From the NCBI GenBank assembly GCA_913057905.1, contig CAJXPB010000003.1, positions 62,001 through 126,000 on the forward strand: a DNA stretch of 64,000 nt, written 5' to 3'. Position 1 is the stretch's first letter, and each line of letters opens with the position of its first letter. Below the pieces are notes generated by a model, which saw only the letters and a list, made by a program, of their open reading frames with translations, ran no database searches and had not been told where the DNA came from. The position numbers and the translations under genes were made by a program. Positions 31,609 to 40,027 of this stretch are shown here, piece after piece. The stretch comes from an uncultured Pseudomonadota bacterium. GTDB lineage: Bacteria; Myxococcota_A; Bradymonadia; Bradymonadales; Bradymonadaceae.

Positions 31609-33015
31609 TCAGCCCGAGAGTTCACCCAGGAGGGTGTGGCTGGTGCAGTCGGTGATATCGACGTCGACGAAGTCGCCGGCCTCGATCGAGTCGTCTGCGG
31701 GCCGCGGGAAGACCGTGGTCTTGAAATCGTCGGTCCGGCCGCTGAGCTCGGAGTCGTCGCGCTTGCTGGGCCCTTCAACCAGCACCTCTTGGGTGGTGCC
31801 GATGCGGGACTCGCAGATCTCGCGGCTGATGTCCTCCTGCATCTCGATAATCGATGTCAGCCGCTCCTTTTTGACCGACTCCGGCACGTCGTCCTCCATC
31901 TCGCGCTCGGCGTACGTCTTGGAGCGCTCGGAGTACTTGAACATGTAGGCGAAGTCGAAGCGAAGCTCCTCCATCAGATCCTTGGTCTGCTGGAACTGCT
32001 CGTCGGTCTCGCCGGGGAAGCCGACGATGATGTCTGTCGACAGCGCCAGGCCGTCGATCCGCTCGCGCATTCGCTCGACCAGGTCGACGTACTCTTCGAC
32101 GGTGTACTGACGGCGCATCCGCTCGAGCACCTCGTTCGAGGCCGACTGCATCGGCAGGTGCAGGTAATTGCAGACCTCGTCGTGCCGGGCGATCGTGTCA
32201 ATCAGCTTGTCGGTGAAGTCGATCGGGTACGGCGAGGTAAACCGAATCCGCTCGATCCCGTCGATCGGGACGATCATCTCGAGCAGATCCGCGAAGTCCG
32301 TATCCTCGTATTCGTAGGAGTTGACCGTCTGGCCCAGCAGCGTGACTTTTTTGAACCCGCGCTCGGCGATGTCCTTACACTGGCGGACGACCTCTTCGGG
32401 CGGCACACCGCGCTCGCGACCCCGTGTGAACGGGACGATACAGAATGTGCAAAACTTGTCGCAGCCGCGCTGCACCGAGACCCAGGCGCCGACGCCGTCT
32501 TCACGCTTCGGCGAAAAGCCTTCGTAGACCTCGTCCTGGTCGAGTTTGACGTCGATGACCGGGTCGGCGTTCTCTTCCATGGCGTCGGCCACCAGCTCCG
32601 GCAGCCGGCGATACGCGTCGGGGCCGACCACGAGGTCGACGTACGGCGCCTTCTCGACGATCTTTTCGCGCAGGTTCTCCGCCATGCATCCCGTCACGCC
32701 CAGCACAAGTTCCGGGTTTTCATGCTTGTGCTGAAGCAGGTGCGACAGCCGGCCGAAGACGCGGTCCTCGGCGCTCTCGCGCACGGCGCACGTGTTGATC
32801 AGAATGACGTCGGACTCCTCCATCGAGTCGGCGGCCGTGAAGCCCTCCTCGGCGAGGATGCCTCCCATCAGCTCGCTGTCGGCCAGGTTCATCTGGCAGC
32901 CGTACGTCTCGATGAAGACCTTTTTGCCGTCGACGTCGTCGGGCTTCATCGCGTTGACCCCACCGTTGTTCGCGTGGGGATCCTTGATTTTGGACGACAG
33001 GGGCTGGGTGCTCAT
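31609..33015 (-). CDS. miaB: tRNA-2-methylthio-N6-dimethylallyladenosine synthase
   Basis: Radical-SAM methylthiotransferase that modifies A37 in tRNAs reading codons that start with U. 468 aa. N-terminal UPF0004 domain with cluster cysteines C40, C76 and C110; radical SAM motif CDKFCTFC (C185, C189, C192); C-terminal TRAM domain (about 400-468). The first 30 residues before KKVFIETYGC are not conserved, so the exact start is uncertain. It starts one base after the mglA stop codon, so the two genes are co-transcribed. Confidence 0.96.
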   Translation of the reverse strand: MSTQPLSSKIKDPHANNGGVNAMKPDDVDGKKVFIETYGCQMNLADSELMGGILAEEGFTAADSMEESDVILINTCAVRESAEDRVFGRLSHLLQHKHENPELVLGVTGCMAENLREKIVEKAPYVDLVVGPDAYRRLPELVADAMEENADPVIDVKLDQDEVYEGFSPKREDGVGAWVSVQRGCDKFCTFCIVPFTRGRERGVPPEEVVRQCKDIAERGFKKVTLLGQTVNSYEYEDTDFADLLEMIVPIDGIERIRFTSPYPIDFTDKLIDTIARHDEVCNYLHLPMQSASNEVLERMRRQYTVEEYVDLVERMRERIDGLALSTDIIVGFPGETDEQFQQTKDLMEELRFDFAYMFKYSERSKTYAEREMEDDVPESVKKERLTSIIEMQEDISREICESRIGTTQEVLVEGPSKRDDSELSGRTDDFKTTVFPRPADDSIEAGDFVDVDITDCTSHTLLGELSG

Positions 33016-33016
33016 T

Positions 33017-33616
33017 TCATTTCTGGGATGCTTTGAGTTCTTTGATGATTTGTTTGACCAAGGCCTTCAGAGTGTCGAAGACACCCGGACCCTCCGGATG
33101 AATCGCCTGCGCCTTGAAATCGGGATATTTTCCGCCGGGATTCAGATCCTCGCGCAGCTCCTCGACGGGCATCTTCGAGTCGAGGTCCCGCTTGTTGTAC
33201 TGAATCACGAAGGGGATTTCATCTTTGGAGACCCCGTAGTGTTCCAGGTTTTCCTCCAGGTCCTCCATCGACGTGATATTGGCGTCTTTTCGCGCCCGCT
33301 GAGAGTCGGCCACAAAGACCACGCCGTCGGCGTTCTTCATGATCAACTTCCGGCTGGCGCTGTAGAAGAGCTGGCCCGGCACCGAATACAGGTGCAGCCG
33401 CGTCTCGAAGCCGGGCAGGCCCGCCAGACTCAGCGGTAGAAAGTCGAAGAACAGCGTCCGCTCCTGCTGCGTCTCCAGATTGACCAGTTTTCCCCGAGCA
33501 TCGGGGTTGGTCTTGGAGTAGATAAATTTGATGTTTGTCGTCTTACCCGAGAGCCCCGGACCGTAGTACACGATCTTCAGGATGATCTCTCGCTTCTTGT
33601 AATTGATAAACGACAT
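33017..33616 (-). CDS. mglA: MglA-type small Ras-like GTPase
   Basis: 199 aa, close to the Myxococcus protein in length and sequence (start MSFINYKKREI.KIVYYGPGLSGKTTN). P-loop GPGLSGKTT (19-27), switch region with QERTLFFDF, G3-like SVPGQ (78-82) and G4 NKRD (141-144). MglA sets leading-pole identity and drives motility or polarity in myxobacteria; MglB is its GTPase-activating protein. The matching mglB lies immediately upstream (162-bp gap). The role in polarity is transferred from the family; this organism's motility is unknown. Confidence 0.94.
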   Translation of the reverse strand: MSFINYKKREIILKIVYYGPGLSGKTTNIKFIYSKTNPDARGKLVNLETQQERTLFFDFLPLSLAGLPGFETRLHLYSVPGQLFYSASRKLIMKNADGVVFVADSQRARKDANITSMEDLEENLEHYGVSKDEIPFVIQYNKRDLDSKMPVEELREDLNPGGKYPDFKAQAIHPEGPGVFDTLKALVKQIIKELKASQK

Positions 33617-33778
33617 AGAGACCTTCTATGGACCGAAAGTCGGCGTAGTACTGGCACTATCAATTGAAGGTAGCCGTCCCCGGCAGCGGCCGGCGTTCGT
33701 CCTCCGGCGGGGCGTGTATAGCACGTCTTGGACGTCTGTCATCTTCTTTCAGGAGGACTGGCAGGGGGTGCGTCGGGG

Positions 33779-34273
33779 TCAACCGAAGGTGTCGTTGACC
33801 AGGTCGTCAATATCGTCATCGGAGATATCCCCAAATAGGTCGGGCCCTTCGTTGTCGTCCGACTCGCGCTTTTCATCCAGGGAATCCATCACATCTTCCA
33901 TCTCCTTGTATGCCCGCTTGACCCGCAGCCGAACGAGCCCGAGGCTGGAGCGCTCGTCAAAGATGACCACGAGAATCATCGAGTCACGGATCACCGAGAC
34001 GTGGATGTTGGTCTCTTCCCCTTCGTGGAAATGGACGGGGAACCGCTCTTCGCCGAGCATGTCGGCGATGCCGCCGGTGGCCGCGGTGGATCCGGCGACC
34101 AGCGAGGCGAGGCTGGTCGTATCGATGCCCTCGGTCTCGCCGGTTCCCGTGATCAGTTGGCCATCCTTGTCGACGATGAAAATCGCCTTGGCCAGGGCAT
34201 CTTCGACGAGACGATCACAGATGTCTTCGAGTCGATCGTGCTCCTCCTCGTAGATCACCTGACCGCTGAGCAT
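33779..34273 (-). CDS. mglB: MglB-type Roadblock/LC7 GTPase-activating protein
   Basis: 164 aa from ATG 34273, which has an AGGAG site 7-8 nt upstream; the frame is open to 34366 but that extension is not family-like. Roadblock/LC7 fold with FIVDKDGQLI, IDTTSLASLVAG, FHEGEE and FDERSSLGLVRLR, each close to Myxococcus MglB. The acidic C-terminus ends ISDDDIDDL, also as in MglB. It activates GTP hydrolysis by MglA and forms the opposite-pole mark (family knowledge). It sits between recR and mglA on the same strand. Confidence 0.93.
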   Translation of the reverse strand: MLSGQVIYEEEHDRLEDICDRLVEDALAKAIFIVDKDGQLITGTGETEGIDTTSLASLVAGSTAATGGIADMLGEERFPVHFHEGEETNIHVSVIRDSMILVVIFDERSSLGLVRLRVKRAYKEMEDVMDSLDEKRESDDNEGPDLFGDISDDDIDDLVNDTFG

Positions 34274-34402
34274 TCCACAACTCCTCGTCGTCAAACTTCG
34301 GAACTGGCAGTCCGCGACGGTCTCACATTCCCTTGCGGGATCTCCCTCGGCGGCACCTGCTCTCAAGCCCGGACGCTAGCACATTCGAAGCTGGCGACGC
34401 AA

Positions 34403-35017
34403 TCACAGCTCCCGGCGTTCGGACAACGCCCGCGACAGCGTCGACTTGTCGGTGTACTCCAGCTCGCTTCCGATGGGCACGCCCGACGCGATGCGCGAAA
34501 TTCGAATATCGAGCGGCTTGATCGCTTTGGACAGATACAGCGACGTCGCCTCGCCGTCGACCGACGGGCTGGTCGCCACGATGACCTCCTGGACCTCGGT
34601 GCCGCCATTGGCATCGGCCGATTGCAGCCGTTCCAGAAGCTCCGACATGTGAATGTCGTCGGGGCCGACGCCCTCCAGAGGGCTGATGACCCCGTGGAGG
34701 ACGTGGTAGGCGCCGTCGAATTCGCCCGTATTTTCGATGGCCCGCAGGTCCTGCGCATTCGCGACCACACAGATCGTGCTGTGGTCGCGGTCGGGCGCCC
34801 GACAGATCGAACAGGTCTCGGCCTGCGTCAGGTTGCAACACCGCTCGCACAGGTTGACCTGGTCTTTGACCGCCATAAGCGCCTCGGCGATGTCGTCGGC
34901 CAGAGAATCGGGCTCGTTGAGCACATAAAACGCCAGCCGCGAGGCCGTGCGCTCCCCGATACCCGGCAGCCGGGCAAAGGCGCTGACCAAATTGGTGATG
35001 GGATCGTCGCTCTTCAC
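34403..35017 (-). CDS. recR: Recombination mediator protein RecR
   Basis: 204 aa. Helix-hairpin-helix at the N-terminus (LPGIGERTASRLAFY), four-cysteine zinc finger C57, C60, C69, C72, then a Toprim domain (about 80-175) and a short C-terminal segment. With RecO it loads RecA on SSB-coated gaps. The start codon is GTG (35015-35017); MKSDDP follows. It lies 19 bp after ebfC, the widespread ebfC-recR pairing; dnaX is not present here. Confidence 0.96.
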   Translation of the reverse strand: MKSDDPITNLVSAFARLPGIGERTASRLAFYVLNEPDSLADDIAEALMAVKDQVNLCERCCNLTQAETCSICRAPDRDHSTICVVANAQDLRAIENTGEFDGAYHVLHGVISPLEGVGPDDIHMSELLERLQSADANGGTEVQEVIVATSPSVDGEATSLYLSKAIKPLDIRISRIASGVPIGSELEYTDKSTLSRALSERREL

Positions 35018-35036
35018 GTGAATCCGTTCAGATCGG

Positions 35037-35357
35037 TCACGTCAGACCGGGGATGTTCATGCCGCCGGTGATGTCCTCGACTTCCTGGTTCATCTTCTCG
35101 GCCGCCTTCTCCAGCGCCTGGTTGGTGGCGCCGACGACCATCTCTTCGAGCATCTCCACGTCGTCGGGGTCCATGACCTCCGGGTCGATGGAGATATCGA
35201 GCATCTCCTGGTTGCCGTTGACCGTCACGGTCACCACACCGCCACCGGTGGAGGCTTCGAATTCCTCCTCGCCGATGCGCTCCTGCACCTCGGCGATCTT
35301 CTTTTGCATGTTCTGCGCCTGCCGCATCATATTCTTGAGTCCGCCACCGCCGTTCAT
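35037..35357 (-). CDS. ebfC: YbaB/EbfC family nucleoid-associated protein
   Basis: 106 aa from ATG 35357, which has a strong AAGGAG site. The N-terminal helix NMMRQAQNMQKKIAEVQERI, strands around ASTGGGVVTVTVNGN and IDPEV, and a C-terminal helix match YbaB/EbfC. It is a small dimeric DNA-binding protein. The frame stays open to 35777 through the repeat region; that extension is rejected. First gene of the likely ebfC-recR-mglB-mglA-miaB-metK run. Confidence 0.94.
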   Translation of the reverse strand: MNGGGGLKNMMRQAQNMQKKIAEVQERIGEEEFEASTGGGVVTVTVNGNQEMLDISIDPEVMDPDDVEMLEEMVVGATNQALEKAAEKMNQEVEDITGGMNIPGLT

Positions 35358-35463
35358 GGGTAATCTCCTTTCAAAGGGGAATGAGTGAGCCTCGAGGTGA
35401 GCATTCGTATATGACACGAGTGGGGGAAGGTAAATGTTCCTTGGGGTCGCGGATCGCGTTGGC

Positions 35464-35749
35464 GCGTCTCGCGTACGACGTAGGACGTACGACGATTTCC
35501 GCGCAGAACGATTCCACGTCTCGCGTAGGACGTACGAGACGTACGACGTGGCACGAGCAGGTGCACGAGGAACGGGGACGAGGCACGGATGACGGGGTCC
35601 GCAGACTGGACACTTTTGCCTTGACCGCGGCGGCGCGCCGAGGCGCGACACGCCGCGTGATCGCCCGGTTCGATGCGCCGCGTTCCGCGGCGCGAGACCG
35701 GGATGACTATCGCTGAATGACCAATAAGGCCGTGTCAGCATCTCCAGCC
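35464..35749 (+). repeat. Composite intergenic repeat, copy B
   Basis: Non-coding region between ebfC and the DUF5615 gene. It begins with TACGTCGTACG-type palindromes (35464-35553). The core 35612-35749 (138 bp) matches 36604-36741 with about two differences and the inverted copy A at 1522-1662 with more. The core contains a hairpin at 35664-35702: outer CCCGGT/ACCGGG and inner GCGCCGCG/CGCGGCGC. Nothing else is recognised in 35358-35824. Confidence 0.75.
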
Positions 35750-35824
35750 AGCTGCAGAACCCAGAGTCGCGATTCACAGCCGGCTTCCAACTACGACCTC
35801 GCCATCCCCAGCCTGCCTCGACAC

Positions 35825-36184
35825 TCAGCTCTGCTCACGAATGCGGATGCGTTCCGGCTCCACGATCCACAGCGAACCGGACCCAAAGCTCTCCTGGACT
35901 TCAGGAATTAACCGATCAATCAATTGCAATACCGAACGAATATCCTGCGTCTCTGGGCGAAGGACGATGTAACCTGGGGATTCAGCCGGCGGATATCTAC
36001 GAATGTTCGAAAAATCTGTGTCGAGCGAAACCAAGACTCTATCTTCACGTCGGCTCGCCTCCGCAAGGCTTTCGTCGGAGGCGCCACCCATCCCTTCGGA
36101 AAGAACCGTTTCCGCATCAATCCCGGCTTCCTCGAACAAATCAGCTACAGAGCCAGGTAGATTTTCATCGATTTTCACCCGCAA
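35825..36184 (-). CDS. DUF5615 PIN-like protein (putative toxin)
   Basis: 119 aa. PIN-like fold features of the DUF5615/Mut7-C-type family: VKIDENLP at the N-terminus (Asp6, Glu7), a central VLVSLDTDFSNI with acidic Asp pair, and YIVLRPETQD. These acidic residues would bind metal in a nuclease. The start is probably TTG at 36184, spaced 5 nt from GGAGG; a GTG two codons later is possible. It lies 11 bp after a DUF433 gene, the usual antitoxin-like partner. Toxin activity is inferred from family and arrangement. Confidence 0.8.
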   Translation of the reverse strand: MRVKIDENLPGSVADLFEEAGIDAETVLSEGMGGASDESLAEASRREDRVLVSLDTDFSNIRRYPPAESPGYIVLRPETQDIRSVLQLIDRLIPEVQESFGSGSLWIVEPERIRIREQS

Positions 36185-36195
36185 TCACTCCTCCT

Positions 36196-36432
36196 CTACC
36201 TAGGGCGCGCATCGAAATCGATTACTCGCTCACGCGAAAGTTCGGCGCCGTAGGCGATGGCCGCCAACACATCCGCTTCCGACACGGACGGATACTCTTC
36301 GAGGATCTCAGCAACTGAAACTCCTTCGGCCAAATTGTCGAGAAGGACCGAAGCAGGAATCCGCGTCCCACGAATGCACGCCTTCCCATGGCAGACATCC
36401 GGCTCGACCGTAATTCTGTCTCTCCATTCCAT
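36196..36432 (-). CDS. DUF433 protein (putative antitoxin)
   Basis: 78 aa with the family signature: RITVEPDVCHGKACIRGTRI, a helix-turn-helix-like stretch (VSVAEILEEYPSVSEADVL) and AIAYGAELSRER. DUF433 proteins are commonly encoded just upstream of PIN-like DUF5615 genes and are thought to act as DNA-binding antitoxins. The upstream flank (36433-36603) shows no other gene. Confidence 0.85.
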   Translation of the reverse strand: MEWRDRITVEPDVCHGKACIRGTRIPASVLLDNLAEGVSVAEILEEYPSVSEADVLAAIAYGAELSRERVIDFDARPR

Positions 36433-36603
36433 CCTGGGCCTCCGGGGCTATCGAACACGCGGCCAGTACAGTCCCTAGAATAGCATCTTTCTCTGCACAG
36501 AAGAAATGCTCAAAAGGACTGATTTCGACGAGGATTTTTGGTGGAATGAAGTGGCCCGCAAGCGCACGAGGACGGACACAAAGCCGCGATCCGCGACCCG
36601 AAT

Positions 36604-36741
36604 ACTTTTGCCTTGACCGCGGCGGCGCGCCAAGGCGCGACACGCCGCGTGATCGCCCGGTTCGATGCGCCGCGTTCCGCGGCGCGAGACCGGGATGACT
36701 ATCGCTGAATGACCAATAAGGCCGTGTCGGCATCTCCAGCC
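36604..36741 (+). repeat. Intergenic repeat core, copy C
   Basis: 138-bp core nearly identical to 35612-35749 (two differences seen), same orientation, 992 bp away, with the same hairpin at 36656-36694. It lacks the upstream TACGTCGTACG block. Together with copy B it brackets the DUF433/DUF5615 pair. The remainder of 36433-36863 holds no recognisable gene. Confidence 0.75.
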
Positions 36742-36863
36742 GTCTGCCGATCCCAACCTCGCGATCCCCAGCCAGCTGCATAGTCCGTTGCAAAGCAACG
36801 ACTCATTCCTCAGACTACCCACGATCGACAAGCCCGCTGCCCGCCCGAGAGATGGGAACTCAC

Positions 36864-37388
36864 ATGTCGCTTTTTTCAGAGTCGACGCTCCGCCGCATCG
36901 CCGTCGCCACCATCGCCTGCTTCAGCCTACTGACGGCGGGATGCTTCAACCGGGTACAGATAAAGCCAGATCAAGCGGAAAAATTGAACAAGACTCATAA
37001 GGCTTTTGTCTGGAACCCTTTTGTTTTCTTTGGAGTTGGCGCTGGGGGATTGGTTCACAAGAATGTGGTCAAGCTGGAGCGCGATGATGGACGCATCTAT
37101 CGAATGAATGGGGCCGGAGATCTCATCGTCACGACCGACGAAGATGGTGAGGTTCGCTTTGAGCATCCCATCATCGTCGACTACGAGCAGGGCAATCTAA
37201 AAGTGGCGGGAAAGAACCGCTCCGCAACCTCTTTTTCCGCTGACGAGATCGAGCAGGTCGAAGTCTACGATAAGGACGAAAAGAAGACGACACAGGCTGT
37301 CATCGGGGGTGTTTTCGGCGTTGCCGCAGTCTCCGTGGCGACATTCTTCCTCGTCCGAAACTCTGCAAATAGTCGCTCAACACCCTAA
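36864..37388 (+). CDS. Small lipoprotein, paralogue 1
   Basis: 174 aa from the second ATG (MSLFSES), chosen by its match to the paralogue downstream; an ATG at 36852 is also possible. The lipoprotein signal ends LLTAGC (Cys27). The body has beta-rich segments with KLERDDGRIYRMNGAGDLIV and ends with a hydrophobic helix (AVIGGVFGVAAVSVATFFLV, about 145-165). That is an unusual layout, lipidated at one end and with a membrane segment at the other. No known domain recognised. Confidence 0.75.
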   Translation: MSLFSESTLRRIAVATIACFSLLTAGCFNRVQIKPDQAEKLNKTHKAFVWNPFVFFGVGAGGLVHKNVVKLERDDGRIYRMNGAGDLIVTTDEDGEVRFEHPIIVDYEQGNLKVAGKNRSATSFSADEIEQVEVYDKDEKKTTQAVIGGVFGVAAVSVATFFLVRNSANSRSTP

Positions 37389-37467
37389 GCCGTATTCTTA
37401 GACAGTGCGCCGCCGCCTGCCACGAGAAGACTCGACGGTTGGCCGCACACATCAGAAGAAGGGAAAA

Positions 37468-37959
37468 ATGTCACTATTCTCGAAACGTACGCTCCGCAGC
37501 ATCGCCGTCGCCACCATCGCGTGCTTCAGCCTGCTGACGACGGGATGCTTCAACTACGTCCACATCCCGCCGAGCGAGGCGGAAAAGCTGAATGCGACTG
37601 AAACCGCCCAATCCGTTTCTGGAAATCCCGGTGTTCAGGTCAAGAGCCGCGTCAACGTCGAGCGAGAGGACGGCCGCCTTTACGAGGTACTGGGCGCTGC
37701 TGACCTCATCGTAAGAACTGAAGATGGTCGAGAACTAATGTTCAAGCACCCTCTGTCCGTCGAGGCAAACATGGCGCGATTTACGGTGGAGTCCAAAAAC
37801 CGTGCTTCGACTCGAATTAAAACGGACGACATCGAGGAAGTCGTCGTCAAAGACAGATCTCCAGCGCGCACCGGACTCTTGGGCGGTGGGATTGTCCTAC
37901 TCGTGCTCGGCGGCACTTTCGGAATTATACCCCTGGCAACCCGGGCATCAACTCGGTGA
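37468..37959 (+). CDS. Small lipoprotein, paralogue 2
   Basis: 163 aa from ATG 37468 with a GAAGGG site. Signal and lipobox (LLTTGC, Cys27) are nearly the same as in the preceding gene. The body shares VEREDGRLYEV.GAADLIV, and the C-terminus again has a hydrophobic helix (about 138-158). It arose by tandem duplication of the upstream gene and then diverged. No known domain or function recognised. Confidence 0.77.
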   Translation: MSLFSKRTLRSIAVATIACFSLLTTGCFNYVHIPPSEAEKLNATETAQSVSGNPGVQVKSRVNVEREDGRLYEVLGAADLIVRTEDGRELMFKHPLSVEANMARFTVESKNRASTRIKTDDIEEVVVKDRSPARTGLLGGGIVLLVLGGTFGIIPLATRASTR

Positions 37960-38072
37960 CGCAAGAATCGACCAATCCAACCTCATCCCCAAGATCCACG
38001 ACTGACAACCAGCCGGGAGATTGTTAGAAACGATGCGCGTCGTGGTGAATATTTTTTCAGTGACGGCTTTCA

Positions 38073-39956
38073 ATGGGTGACGACGGGTTTCAATTGGCAG
38101 ATTCTCCGGAAGACGCGCTTCAAAATATCTTTGGATACGAGTCCTTTCGGCCGGCGCAGCGCGAGATCATCGACGCGGTCGGCGAGGGGAAAGACCAGTT
38201 GGCGATCATGCCGACGGGGTCGGGTAAGAGCCTCTGCTATCAATTGCCGGCCTGTCTGCTGGACAAAACGGTGCTGGTGGTGTCGCCGCTGATCGCCCTG
38301 ATGGAGGATCAACTGGCGGGGCTGCAGTCGCTGGATATCCCGTCGACGGTCATCAACTCGAACATGTCGCGGCGGGAGCGGAACCGGCGGATCGACGGGA
38401 TGATCTCGGGTCGGTTTCGGATCGTGTACGTGGCGCCGGAGCGGTTTCGAAGCGACCGGTTTTTGGAGGCAGCGCAGTCGGCGAACATCGGGCTTTTGGC
38501 CATCGACGAGGCGCACTGCATCAGCCACTGGGGCCACGACTTTCGGCCCGACTACCTGGCGCTGGGCGATGTGCGTGACGAGCTCGATGAGCCGCCGGTG
38601 TTGGCGCTGACGGCCACGGCGACGCGGCAGGTTCGACAGGATATCCTCGACCAGCTCGGCCTGGAGGATGCCGAAGTCGTCATCGGCGGGTTCGAGCGGC
38701 CAAACCTCTTCTTTGACGTCCATCAGACCGCCGGCGACAAGCGTAAAATGGAGAAGGCCGTCGAGGTATTGGAGGCGCGTCACGGAGAGTCGGCGGTCGT
38801 CTACTGTGCGACCCGCCGGCAGGTCGAAGACGTCTCGCAGGGATTGGAGGATGCCGGTCTCGTCGTCGGGGCCTACCACGCCGGCTTGTCGGGTCGGCGG
38901 CGCAGCGAAACGCAGGATGCCTTCATGGCGGGCGACCTGCCGGTGTTGGTGGCGACCAATGCCTTCGGGATGGGCGTCGACAAACCGGACATCCGAACCA
39001 TCATCCACTACAACATCACCGGCAGTCTGGAGGCGTACTACCAGGAGGCCGGGCGCGCGGGCCGCGACGGCGATCCAGCCCACTGTCTGATGCTCTACGA
39101 TTCATCGGACCGCGGCATCCACGACTTTTTTATCGAAAACTCGTACCCGGAACCATCGGTGGTCGAGGCCGTCTGGCGCGAAGTCGCCCGCGAGGGGATG
39201 GGACGCCACGAGATCGGTCCCGATCAAATTGCAGAGAACATCAGTCGTTCCGGTCGCGGCGTGAATGTACACTCCTGGGCGGTCGAGACATCGTTGAAGC
39301 TATTGCGCAAGGCCGGGCACCTGGACTTCGGCTGGCAGCAGGATCGGCCGTATGTGGAGGTCAAAGACCGATCCCGAAAACGTGACCTGAGAGTCGACTG
39401 GGACCGATTGCGCCAGCAGCGCGAGGTCAACGAAAAGCACCTGGACGACGTCATCAACTACGCCAAGGGCAAGGGCTGCCGCCAGGCCTACATGCTCCAC
39501 TACTTCGGGGCCTCGCCGAGCTTTGGTGACCAGTGCGGGCGCTGCGACGCCTGCGGCGAACGCGCCGAGTCGATGATGCATCCACCGGAGCGCGGACACT
39601 TCGACGATGGTCCGGAGACGGTCCTGCGCAAGGCGCTTTCTGCGGTGGCACGGACTCGGGAGAATGCCGGCGTTGTGACGGTCGCCGCCCTGCTTCGAGG
39701 GTCCGAATCCGAGGCGATCCAAAACCGCGGATTCGACGACCTTTCGACCTGGGGCGCGCTCGAGACGCTGACCCAGGTGGAGCTTGTCGATCTGCTGCGC
39801 CACAGCGTCGACCGCGACTATCTGCGCCAGGCTGCCGACGGCCAGCTCGGGCTGACCGACGCCGGAGTGGCGATCATGTCCGGCCGCGAGTCAGTGCCGC
39901 CGAATACAATCGAATGGATCGAAAACCAGTTCGACTGCGCGGCCGCCGCGAGCTAA
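38073..39956 (+). CDS. recQ: RecQ-family ATP-dependent DNA helicase
   Basis: 627 aa. Superfamily 2 helicase with the RecQ motif 0 FGYESFRPAQR (about 20-30), Walker A MPTGSGKS (46-53), DEAH (145-148) with the aromatic-rich CISHWGHDFRP loop, motif III ALTATAT and motif VI QEAGRAGRDG. A zinc subdomain (C..CGRCDAC) lies at about 472-495 and a winged-helix RQC-like region follows. No HRDC domain is apparent. It unwinds DNA 3'-5' in recombination and repair. No clear ribosome-binding site before the ATG. Confidence 0.92.
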   Translation: MGDDGFQLADSPEDALQNIFGYESFRPAQREIIDAVGEGKDQLAIMPTGSGKSLCYQLPACLLDKTVLVVSPLIALMEDQLAGLQSLDIPSTVINSNMSRRERNRRIDGMISGRFRIVYVAPERFRSDRFLEAAQSANIGLLAIDEAHCISHWGHDFRPDYLALGDVRDELDEPPVLALTATATRQVRQDILDQLGLEDAEVVIGGFERPNLFFDVHQTAGDKRKMEKAVEVLEARHGESAVVYCATRRQVEDVSQGLEDAGLVVGAYHAGLSGRRRSETQDAFMAGDLPVLVATNAFGMGVDKPDIRTIIHYNITGSLEAYYQEAGRAGRDGDPAHCLMLYDSSDRGIHDFFIENSYPEPSVVEAVWREVAREGMGRHEIGPDQIAENISRSGRGVNVHSWAVETSLKLLRKAGHLDFGWQQDRPYVEVKDRSRKRDLRVDWDRLRQQREVNEKHLDDVINYAKGKGCRQAYMLHYFGASPSFGDQCGRCDACGERAESMMHPPERGHFDDGPETVLRKALSAVARTRENAGVVTVAALLRGSESEAIQNRGFDDLSTWGALETLTQVELVDLLRHSVDRDYLRQAADGQLGLTDAGVAIMSGRESVPPNTIEWIENQFDCAAAAS

Positions 39957-40027
39957 TTTTGGTGAGTTGACGTGCCTTCGGGCCTGGCCGACCCTCCCAG
40001 CGACGATTCTCTCGACCCACCAAGGAT

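Noticed and set aside
31582-33036. Long plus-strand open frame opposite miaB
   Set aside because: Antisense to a certain radical-SAM gene; no homology, and the open frame follows from GC-rich codon bias.
35358-35777. N-terminal extension of ebfC through the repeat
   Set aside because: The strong AAGGAG site and the family start are at 35357; the extension translates repeat DNA.
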